The translations under genes and the position numbers were made by a program. A DNA stretch of 64,000 bases from Ophthalmolycus amberensis. Taxonomy: Eukaryota; Chordata; Actinopteri; Perciformes; Zoarcidae. Shown piece after piece: positions 37,313 through 47,300 of this stretch (positions within the stretch are counted from its first letter, which is position 1; each line of letters starts with the position of its first letter). Under the pieces are notes generated by a model. It worked only from the letters and a program-made list of their open reading frames with translations. It had not been told where the DNA came from and ran no database searches. The stretch spans positions 2,840,001-2,904,000 of the forward strand of contig JAFEUB010001107.1 of the NCBI GenBank assembly GCA_024529925.1. The letters are read 5' to 3'.

Positions 37313-38496
37313 TTACATGAATGTTTATGTGCACCGTGGGGTGTTGGAATTGGCGTGTCAATCAATTGGTGTCCACCCAGGGTGTCAACAGCTGCACCAA
37401 AGTGTTGGTATTCAACAGCTGGACCATTTTAGAGCAGGAATGTGGGGGTTTAGTGTGGACGAGAGGGGTGTATGTGTGCTGTAGGGGGTCCGACATACTG
37501 TACACATGTTACAGTTGTTCAGATATTATACTTCAGCAAAATTAGCAAGACATAGTGTGTAAATACACATAAATATACAAATAAAAGTATTAGCATAAGA
37601 ATGTACTTAAAAAAACTCATCATGCAGAATGTCCCATTTCAGAATCATATGTTATATTACCGGATCATAATTATTGAAACATTAATATGAGCATCACGAT
37701 AGTGTTGCAGCTGGTAAAGGTGCCATTTTAATTACTTCATATACTGCTGGGTAGAGTATCCTATAATAATACATCCTAATTCATTTGTTGATTATATGTT
37801 GTATTAATTGACAAAATCGACAAAGTAATTAGTGTCTTGTGCTTTCAAATAATAGCAGTGGAGTAAAGAGTACAATCTTTGCCTGGAGTAGAAGTATAAG
37901 GTGGCATATAATGGAAATTACACTTCGGAACAATACTTGAGTAAATGCACTTCCCCCACCACTATGAGATGAGTTGATTACAGTGATAATAGCACCATTT
38001 CCTACCTTTTCCCGTATTCTTAACCCTTCTCAACACTGACTTTAAAAAAAATGTCATGCCACATAAGTCTTCCCCCCCCGAACATCTGTTTGATTGTATA
38101 TACTGATATGTCCTATATATATCCTACATCATTATGCTTGTTCCCTTATGTTTGATACCTTTCTAACTTTGTACATTTTCCTTTTGGGAACAATAACTCA
38201 CCAAAAACCTTGAATGTTTAAATTTCCGAAGCAAACTGATGGGATATCATTCAGAAAAAAATGATGCTTCAAGCTTTTGATGTTATAACCAACTCAAGGG
38301 CCATCTGTGTTCTCCAAATAATGACATGTCAACATATCGGATAAGCTAAATAAAGCTGCCAATAAATATGTATCGCTCCTACAAATTGCCAAATGCAAAT
38401 GTGCGTGCAAGTTGGATTTTCTTTTCTTCCTTTTTTCATCTCTGCCTGCATCATTTGGCGTCACATTGAGGACTTCAGGTTTGTGCCGTGTGTTCT

Positions 38497-38512
38497 TGCT
38501 GCCCTCTCGTGG
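38497..38512 (-). promoter_or_regulatory. CTCF-like motif (reverse)
   Basis: On the minus strand CCACGAGAGGGCAGCA fits CCASYAGRKGGCRSY with one minor mismatch (G at the Y position). It lies just beyond the 3' end of the endonuclease IV gene and points towards the forward motif at 22904. Confidence 0.45.
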
Positions 38513-38567
38513 TTCATTGTGAACAAGACGACTCCAAACAAGTCTAATGACAACTTTTAACAACACT

Positions 38568-38573
38568 TTTATT
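38568..38573 (-). terminator. Polyadenylation signal of the endonuclease IV gene
   Basis: TTTATT on the plus strand is AATAAA on the minus strand, about 130 bases after the stop codon at 38707-38705, implying a very short 3' UTR. Confidence 0.7.
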
Positions 38574-38704
38574 CAACTCATGTTCATAAACTGTTCACAA
38601 CCAAACAAACTCTGAGCGTGTTTAAGGAGAACTGGCTCCTTCTCTGAGCAGACGTGCGAGCTGAGGTTTGGTTCGCGGGGACAATTCCTCAGTAATGGTG
38701 ACCA

Positions 38705-41011
38705 TTAGGTTTTGTCACAGAGAGAATACAGAAGTTCAATCTGCTCAGCATACTCGAAACCTGGCCTGTGGGGAAAGGTAACGCAACAGTCATGTGCAAA
38801 CTTCAACCAGTGCAACGGCGTCTATAAATCATTGATTGTAATGAAAAAAAACATGACGCAGTCAGGACAGACCATGCACTCTTCTCCATTATATTCTCAT
38901 TTTGCAAATGAACAAAGATGCGTTGTCCAATGTAAAGATCACATCTATTCATTGTTCACGACAACAGACTCCTCGTCTCTGCAGTTATCTCACCGTCCAG
39001 GTGTCTCCAGGATCAGAGGGATGTTGTCCAGTCGGGGCTCATTGACGACGTCTCGGAAAGCAGAGATTCCGATGTGACCTTTACCAATGTCTTCATGGCG
39101 ATCGAGGTTGCAGCCTAGTTTACCTGCAACAACAAAAAAAGAGAGAAAAACAACAGAAAGGACAATGAGTGCTAACGAAGCAGCAAGAGTTGATTCCATA
39201 AAGGTCACAAAGTTCGTACTGCTCAATGAGCTCATCTATCTAATCTGTGAATGTGATATTTGGGTGTGAAAGTCCTGGCTGGACCTTTGGAGTCATTGAG
39301 ATGGAGGGCTTTAAGATAGTGGAGTCCCACTTCCTGCTCAAACTCGTCAAGCATGGCCGTCACTCCTCCCACTGCAGCCACGTCATATCCTACCAAGACA
39401 AGAAGCAACACTCACAGCCCGAATGGAAGCGGTCATACTTAAAGGCTTGGTTTTCCAGCAGATTTTAGGTTTACAGGGAGTTTGAGCAAACGACGGACCC
39501 TTTTTTTGATTTCTGCTGATTTTGTGTGTCAAAAAGGATAAAGCTCAGGTTTCTCTCACCTGCTGCAAAGGCGTGACAGGTATCCAGACACACTCCTACT
39601 CTGGTCTGGTCTCTCACTTTGTCTATGATGCTCCTCAGCTCAGAGAACTTACCGCCCACCGTATTGCCCTGACCGCTCATGTTCTCCAACACTGACCACA
39701 TGGGCGGCAAAAGCAAAAGAAAGATAAGGCACTATCAGTTTGACACACCCATTCAACTCCAATATTTACCCCAACCTGCTACAACGCCTGATACACATCC
39801 AAGACTTGGGTTTGGTTGATGTTCAGGTTACTGCGTATATTTTAAAGCAAAGTTTTTCTTAATTACAGGCAAAGGGATTAACCCACCAACTGTGATTTTG
39901 GTCACATTAGATTTTAATTAGAGTTCGGCCGCCAAGTTCTCTCGCTATGCTGAGATTCACAAGACTCAATAAAGCATCGTCTTGCAGTAAATTTTCAGTG
40001 AAGCTTTAACGTTTTCTGCTCGACAAAGCCACCAAGAGGTATGGATTAAAGTCACTGTGATTGTGGAGGCTGTAGTGTGTAGTTGTTGGTGAGGTTCTCT
40101 GCTGTTCGTCTTTGCGGTTTTCCTCTATGTAGCATGCGTCATTGTGGTTATCTGACACTTATTTCTCCATGCTACATGACATCGGTTTGCAGTGTTTGCA
40201 GTTGGTGCACTTACACCAGTGACTATCTGCCCTTAGTTTACCCGCCCACTGCACCTGTAACCACAGCAGGTGTTTGCCGGTGAGCGTGGTTAATGGCTCC
40301 TGCTATCTTCTCCACACACTGCTCGGTGGTGATGGAGCCCAGGGAGGAGCCAGGGTGGAAGTTGTAGAGGTTGAGGCCCAGGAGGCTGCAGCGGCTGAGC
40401 TCATCCACCAGCAGGGCCTGGCTCTTCTCAAACACATCTGCGTACAAAACAGAGGAGGGTGTCAGAGGGTAGGAGACACGGTTGGAAGGGAAAGACAAGG
40501 GCGGGTAACTGAGTGGGAGAGAGCAAGAGGGGGAGGGGGGAGTCAAGGACAGAATTTGCAGAAGACATCCATTGTTGTCTGACAAACCCTCTTTAGGAGA
40601 TCCACAGTTCATCAAGTAGGACCCATGAGGCAGGATGTGAGCGGGGTCATACTCCTGCAGGGAACATTGCTCCCTAAACTGGGCTGCAGCCTTCTGGTCC
40701 AGTGCAGGCCTCTTCCATGACCGCTGGGAGCCCAGAAACAGGGCGAAGCTGCTGCCACCCATCTCTGTGCAGGACCCCACTGCTTTCCATATCCCACCTG
40801 GAGACATAGAAAAGAGGCAGCACTGGAAATGTGTGCGCGTGTGTGTTTTAATGGCTTAAACTCTAACAAGATGGCATTAGGCCTTACCTTGAATGCTTAC
40901 ATGAGCTCCAATGTATTTCTTATTCCCTCGGTCCTTCCTCCTCTCCTCAGCGTCCTCTCCCTCCTTTTCTCCTCCCAAAGCCTCCTCGGATTTCCTTTTC
41001 CTCGGACCCAT
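38705..41011 (-). CDS. Endonuclease IV (Nfo/Apn1-type AP endonuclease, AP endonuclease family 2)
   Basis: A zinc-dependent TIM-barrel enzyme that cuts DNA 5' of abasic sites in base-excision repair. Seven coding exons on the minus strand: 41011-40888, 40797-40588, 40437-40255, 39691-39560, 39389-39285, 39123-38994, 38765-38705 (TAA). The 945 nt give 314 residues; E. coli Nfo has 285. All phases agree and no frame break is needed. By comparison with Nfo, all nine metal ligands are present: His in ILPHGSYLMNCG, His in YNFHPGSSLG, Glu in VLENMSGQGNT, Asp and His in GVCLDTCHAF, His in KALHLNDSKG, Asp and His in NLDRHEDIGKG, Glu in PLILETPGR. The N-terminus MGPRKRKSEEA has a basic nuclear-localisation-like cluster before KKYIGAHVSIQ. 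Mammals lack this family and rely on APE1. The gene is divergent from TNRC6B and probably shares its promoter. Confidence 0.95.
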
Positions 41012-41280
41012 ACTATCAACATAAAGTTGTGAGCGGCGTCTATGATTATGTCATTCTCCGCGAAAGGCGCTTCTGTTTATGACGTTCGGGGCTAATTTTA
41101 AAATATGCATTTGGGAAGGCTGTTAACCTACAATGCACGGACAGTGGTGCAAAGTTTGACTGTCAAAAGTTTATGAAGGTCAGAATGAGGTTTTTTTTTA
41201 TGCATCCCTCCCGGCAGGAGCCAGCCAGTCAGAAGAAGGCTTCCACGCAGCTGCCACAGGCCATTGGAGACGCTTCATGC
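41012..41280. promoter_or_regulatory. Probable bidirectional promoter between endonuclease IV and TNRC6B
   Basis: The minus-strand start codon is at 41011 and the putative TNRC6B leader exon begins shortly after 41280, so the shared upstream DNA is only a few hundred bases. It includes an inverted CCAAT box (GCCATTGG near 41260) and, at 41289-41300, AAAATGGCCGCC, close to the YY1 consensus. No TATA box is obvious. CpG and the words GCTAGC and ACGTTA are frequent from here to about 42.3 kb. Confidence 0.55.
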
Positions 41281-41569
41281 TCAGCAGCAAAATGGCCGCC
41301 CGTCAACCGACTGACTCCACAGCGCTTTGAAATTTAAATTCTTCTGCACATTAGGGTTTACACTATTACAACGTTAGTACTTATTTACAAACCAGTAGCT
41401 TAGTGCGCGTGTATTTGCATCATCTGCCACTTACTTGACTGTCCGCTCAGGCGTCGCTGTTCTTGTAGCCTCGACGAATGCCTCAAAAAGCTAAAAAAAA
41501 AAAATCGCACTGAAGCACTTTAGCTAAGCTAGCTAGCACGCTAGCTTTTCTTCATATGTGATTCCAGAG
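41281..41569 (+). other. Putative untranslated first exon of TNRC6B
   Basis: CpG-rich sequence ending in a strong donor (attccagag|gtgagtaa, exon end 41569). The next supported acceptor on the plus strand is in front of the TNRC6B start-codon exon (44185). The 5' end is a guess. Confidence 0.45.
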
Positions 41570-43107
41570 GTGAGTAACGCGAGCTGGAGATGTGCGTAAT
41601 GTTTCTCATCGTTTTAACATTTCGTATTTGCTATGCATGCAAAATGACTGCAACATATTTGTCAATGAAATGCAACGGTACTTGCTAGCCAAGCTAACAC
41701 CGTTAGCCTGGCTACTTGTAGCGCCTGTCAATAGGTAACTTAGCTCACTTAGCTAATGTTCGATAGCATTAGCGGTGTCTGTGCATTCGCAGAGGTGGAT
41801 ATGTGGCTCAAGGCTCGGTGTATTTGCTGTCAAGGACCGTTGTGTACACAGAACGGAATAACGTTAGTTAACATAACGTTTCATTGGTTGCTCTCGTTAA
41901 CGTGGTAGTTAATGTGCGCGCTGCTCTGTGTCTGCGTATTTAACAAGTATGAACAGAAACCACTCCTTAATGTTAGCCATCGACGAAACGTTAAACCAGC
42001 AGCTGCTGTTTAACTTGTCGCCTGTACAAACTTCTCAGTACAGGGATGACGGTGGCTGGATATGGACGCTGACCGCTTAATGGCGGTCCAGTTCAGCTAG
42101 ACGACGTTAATCACCTGTGTCTTCGGTTTTGGTGAACACTTTTACATTTCTAGCACACGAAAGCTCAGATCGTCGCTGTAGCGTGAGCTAGCTTAATGCG
42201 GATGAGCTTGTGGTAACATTAACGGGGACAACGCAGGCACGACGACATTAGCTGGTGTCATTTAACGTTACATTACTGATGGTCAGAGCTGAATGCAAAT
42301 CTCGTAACAACTCGATGTCCAGGTCTGTCTTTGTGGTGCACCAGGCCCGAGGTCGGAAACGCTTTAGCAAGGATGTCAGGTTCTGTCAAGCGAGGAATCC
42401 TGCCTGTTGAAAGTGTCATGGCACTAAGCAGAAACGAAACCAACTAAAAATAGACTCTGGACCACTTTAATGAGTGTTTGCATTGAATGGCTAGAAAATG
42501 GATAAACGGACTATTTTCAACATGGTGTTATGAGCTTTGGTGGTCCTGTGGGATTTTGGTTATTGCCAGTATGTTCTAGTACACTGGTGTATTACATTTG
42601 TGCTACATTAGTGTCAATATTTTCTAAACCTATTAGAATGGTAAAGTTAAATTAACAGTGAATATCATTACCCGTTTGGCTATCAATTAAGTTTTATCTT
42701 TAGGGGGAAAAAATCTAACTCTAAAAAAGCACTGCTGTTATATCAATATTTATCCGTATAGATGTATCTAACTAAATGTTTTAGTGATTTGGGTTTGTCC
42801 ATGTCAGCTATTTTCTTCTATTGAGGATCTTAATCACAGTGCATTAGTTGGTGTTCTTGTGTTGCATCCGTATCTTGTCTCACGGTTGTTAAAGGGAACA
42901 TTTGCCACCTTTTTTACATGCATGTCCAATCAGTGCTGATGGTAAATGTAGTCCACTGAAGAAATACATTGCCCAGTGCGTGCTATATTGACCGAATAAG
43001 CTGATCCCTCCTGCTGCAGAGCCGTACGAGCTGTGCCTACATGTACCAGAATGTATTGTGCCTGAGTAACAATTTCTCTTTGTCTGACAAATAACAAAGG
43101 TCTAGAG
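41570..43107. other. First intron of TNRC6B, CpG-rich 5' part
   Basis: 41,570-42,350 is rich in CpG and in GCTAGC, GTTAGC and AACGTTA words. The rest, to 43,107, is ordinary AT-rich intron with no exon that I can support. Confidence 0.4.
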
Positions 43108-43700
43108 CAGGGGTCGCCAATTGGCGGACCGCGGTCCGGATCCGGACCCAGACGCCGTTGTATCCGGACCCAGGACCTAAAATCGTTTTTATTTTGACAG
43201 AGCGCTTCTATTTTAACCGGCGCTGCGCAGCTTTTTTAGCCTTTACGGCACTCGTTCAGCGATGCAGGAAATGCACCGACCAATGCGTTGTAAATCACAA
43301 CACGTGATGCAGCTCACCGAATCAAATATGGGTATTCAGAGATGTACACACACCGGGGGAGAGACGAGGAAAGAGAAGGAAGAGCAGGAGAATATTACGT
43401 GAGTCAGAGAAGTTATTTCACATGACATTCTCCAAAAAGAGAAAAGTGGTCAAAGAGACCAGAGTCTTTAACCAGGAATGAACAGACTCTTATAGGTTAA
43501 TTCTTCACACGGACAGTTTAAAACCAGTGTGTCTCACATGTTTAGAGACCGTGACGATAATTAAAAGCGGTAAATGAAGCGCCACTACGAGACAAAGCAC
43601 AACTCTTTTGAACAAACGTACCCACTCACATCTAAATGAAGACACAGAAAATAAACATAAGAGCCCAACATGATCAGAATCCTAACACGTTAATTCACTT
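43108..43700 (+). mobile_element. Decayed hAT-type DNA transposon with BED-finger transposase remnant
   Basis: A terminus resembling hAT inverted repeats (CAGGGGTCGCCAA) starts at 43108. Downstream, interrupted frames match the N-terminus of hAT/ZBED-like transposases: SKKRKVVKETRVF followed by a stop (43432-43490), then KPVCLTC (first zinc-finger cysteines, about 43,520), and in another frame MKRHYETKH (histidines, 43574-43600) continuing NSFEQTYP. Stop codons and frame shifts show that it is dead. I did not find the right terminus, so the end is approximate. It sits in the first TNRC6B intron. Confidence 0.65.
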
Positions 43701-44307
43701 CACAACAAGGATGTTAACAGAGAGAATAGAGCTGAAACAAGTGGATTAATAACCACAGATAAAGATCATGCTCACTAATTTCAGTGAGCCGGTGCTCATG
43801 GAAAACATGATCTTCCATCTCGCTGGCGGGTTTTGGGGTTCAGAGGGTTGAAGGCATGTAATCTGGAAGATATGTGCACACTGCATTTTATAAACAATTA
43901 CAGCAGAAGCGTGGGTCTCAAACCTCCAGTTGGTCACTTGTTATGGTTTCCACAGCCATTCTGCATGCGTATGATGGGGATAATTACTGTTTGTTGCCCA
44001 CATGTCCAGCTATATTCTTAGCTCTAGCACCTGATGGCTGATTCATCCAATCAAGCATGCAGTACATTGTCGCTTACAAACATGAATGGAAGCTCACGTG
44101 GCCTCCAGCCACAGTACAACTGTTAAATCGTCCTTTCCCTAGCTGCAGTCGTCATTAAATATTGGTCAATGTTTTTTTTTTCAGGGATGTACGTTACAGT
44201 AAAGAGCCAGCGGCTATACAAAGAAGCACTCTGGACTTTAAAGATGGTGAATGTTTGACCCTTTTGTTTTCCAGAAGAACGGAGTATCAGGACAGGAGCA
44301 GTAGTTC

Positions 44308-47300
44308 ATGGAAGACAAGAAAAGGAAAAAAGACGACAAAAGGAAAAGGGAAGCCTCTCAGAAGGTGAGCATGTTCAAAATGACTTGCAGGCTATGTTTT
44401 TGTTAGAAGTGCTATTTCTGCTTATTTGGGGTTGTGTAATGTCTGTGATGAGTTAAGATTATACTGTTTTCAAATGTAAAAGTTTAAAAGCTGTATTTCT
44501 GATCATTTAACATTCACAATCAAAAGAAAGTGGTTCCATAGCACTCATGAGAAAACTTGACTTGGGTGTTTTATATTAGATGTTGACGTGTAGTGGGTTT
44601 TTATTGGCCGATATAATGACGATAGTTTGGAGCAGGAAAAAGCTGATGCCCGATTAATCGAACCAAACGGCTTATTCAAAGTAATAATACCCGAATAGAT
44701 AAATTTGGATCACTGAACATTAACAAATGAATCTGGAGCTGTGGCGCAGCGGTAGAGCAGGGTCGTCCTTCAATCAGAGCATCGATAGTTTGATCCCGGG
44801 CTCCGCTGGTCCATGTCGATGTGTCCTTGGGCAAGAAACTTTAATTGCTCCCGCAAGCTGTGCATGCGGTGTATGAATGATGGGCAGGTGGCACCTTGCA
44901 TGGCAGCCCCTGCCATCAGTGTATGAATGGGTGAATGATGACATGTAATGTTAAAGAGCTTTGAGTGGTCTGAAGACTAGAAAAGCACTGTACAAGTCCA
45001 TTCACCACGAACAAAGAGTTAGTAAGAGCCTTTTTTATATATAAAAAGAGAGAATTGAAAGGGAAAGGTTTCTAACAGCTTGATTTCATCATGTGCTTTA
45101 CTTCAGTAGGCTACTTTTGCATACACGGTTTTAAATTAACTGTTTTTTTGTCACTCTGAATCAACAAGAGAACATCCTGAAGTGTGGGCTGATGGATAAC
45201 ATCGTTGGCTCTATTTATTTACAATGGGAAATGCCCTGTTCCGTGGCTCATTACCGGCCAGGATGATATTTGTTGTACGTCCTGTTAACAATATTTAATG
45301 TCACTCTTACTAACCATTTATGTTGCATGAGCAAAGTAACGGCTTAACGATTTTGTCTGCCTGTCTTGTATCATGGACAGAGAGCTGATAGTGTTGCATT
45401 ATACATTTGAGAAATAACTTCTGTGTGGAGAAGTAAACTGGGAACAGGTCAGTTATGTCATTGTATTTGTCAGCGAATAATCTTTGTTGACATAGCCAGG
45501 CTGGCCGCATATGGTTTTAGTGCATGCGAGCGTGCGAGCGCTGGTTAGCTCACGGCTGTTGTACTGCTCGGCTCTCTTATGGAGGTTATAGCTGATAACG
45601 CCGTCCCGACCGACAGCATTGTCACGGACAATGTTTTTGTCCACGTCAAGTGGACAGAAGGCAGAGTCACTCTAAAAAGTGTCTCTTAGAAAACAAAAGT
45701 TTGCATTGAGCTCGATTCTGAAGTATTTCATTGACCTGGGACAAGTTTTAGGTTGCACTGCTTTGAGAATATGAAACGGTACTAACAAAATCACGAGTCA
45801 ACAATGATGTTGGAATTAAGTCTGTCCGAGTTACAAGAACCGGTCTCAACAATGTGATGTATTTATTATCCGGGCACTCCTGGACTGTTTTCTTTATCTA
45901 ACCACAATCACAGACTAGTTCTTGTGAACTCCATGTTGTCTCTTGTCTTATACTTTCTTTTTCATCTTTGCTCAAACTGAGGTTTGACATTTGGATGAAT
46001 GAAATGTGTTTAGTTTTTCTCAGGGTGTCCTCACGATGCTTTAATGATTCTTTAATGATGCTTTAAAAGAATCATTAAGTAACTGATGTGTGTTTTCTTT
46101 CATCATTTTAGGTCACAGAACAAAAAAACAAAGGTAAGCAGTCAGGTGATTTGAGCTTTCAGTTTTATTGTTTGTTTTTTATATATTTAAATTGTGGTTA
46201 TTTTTGTATGGTCCATTTCTTATTTAACATTTCATGGCTTGTCTTAATCATCTTTTAGTTTTGTGGGGAAAAAAGGCTATTAGTGAATGCTTTGTAGCAT
46301 TTTCCATTTTCCTTATTTACTTCATAGAAATGTATTGTTAGTGCATTTACAGAACAGGAATTGTGCACTGTTCTCCCGAGATGTACTTGGTTAAATTATG
46401 TTTAATTTCCCCCTATCCATTTCTCTCTCTGCCTTGCTCTTCCTGCAGTGCCAGACTTGACCAAGCCAGTGTCTGCCCAGTCTCCTGCCACTCAGAGCAG
46501 CTCTGCCTCCCCCAGCCCTGGACCCACCCCCTCTGCCTCCCCATCCCCAGCCACCTTGGGCCCTGGCAGTGCTGCCTCCCCGTCACAGGGCGGCAACAAT
46601 GCCAAGCGCCTGGCGGTGGCCAACGGACAGCCCACCTCCACAACCATTTCTTCCTCCACTGCTGGCAGCCCCGGTGCTGCTGGAAACGGCAGCGCAAGTA
46701 GCGGAGGCGGCGCCCAAGCAGCCTCAGCAGCAACCGCGCTACATGCCGAGAGAAGTGCCGCCGCGATTCCGCTGCCAGCAGGACCATAAAGTGCTACTGA
46801 AGAGGGGTCAGCCGCCACTTTCCTCCATGCTGCTGGGAGGGGGAGGAGGAGGAGGAGGAGGAGGAGGAGGAGGGGATGGCCCCAATGCAAACATGGCTGC
46901 TGTCTCAGGTACATTTTAGCAATGCTGTAGGTCACATTTAGAATTGATCCATTCTCTGTTAAGATCATTTCTTTTCACATTTCCTTTTGACACCTAAAGT
47001 TTCTCTCTTGTGGGATTTTATTTTTCAGATTCTGGTGCAGCTGCCGCCTCATCATTGGCCCCCACCTCATCATCAGTTGCTGCTTCTACTACTACTTCTA
47101 ATTATGCAAATTCCATGTGGGGGGCAAGCTCAGGCAGCCAGGTCCCCTCTCAGGGCAGGGAGAAGGTGATCGTTGACGGCAACGACCTGGAGGAGTGGCC
47201 CAGCATCGCTGGCAGTGAAGGGGTAGGAGCTTCTTTCACTGGGGCTGGAGGGGGCAGCAGCAACAACGGAATTCCTGTGAACAGCATTAGTGCCTCTGGC

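Larger units (their letters stand above)
22923..38496. other. Gene-poor interval
   Basis: About 15.6 kb in which I find no protein-coding exon that I can support. Open frames are short and mostly cross (CA)n, C/T-rich or repeat DNA. Contents include copies of a dispersed element (23.29, 30.56, 35.33 kb), many (TG)/(CA) arrays (24,991; 28,020; 28,222; 30,308; 32,407; 32,536; 32,805; 34,670; 37,286), a G24 run (28,424) and C/T-rich patches near 27.0-27.3 kb. Enhancers or noncoding RNAs cannot be excluded by eye. Confidence 0.5.

Noticed and set aside
44735..44805. Possible tRNA gene (A-box and B-box-like sequence)
   Set aside because: The sequence continues into a SINE body and tail and lacks a plausible complete cloverleaf, so it is a SINE head.
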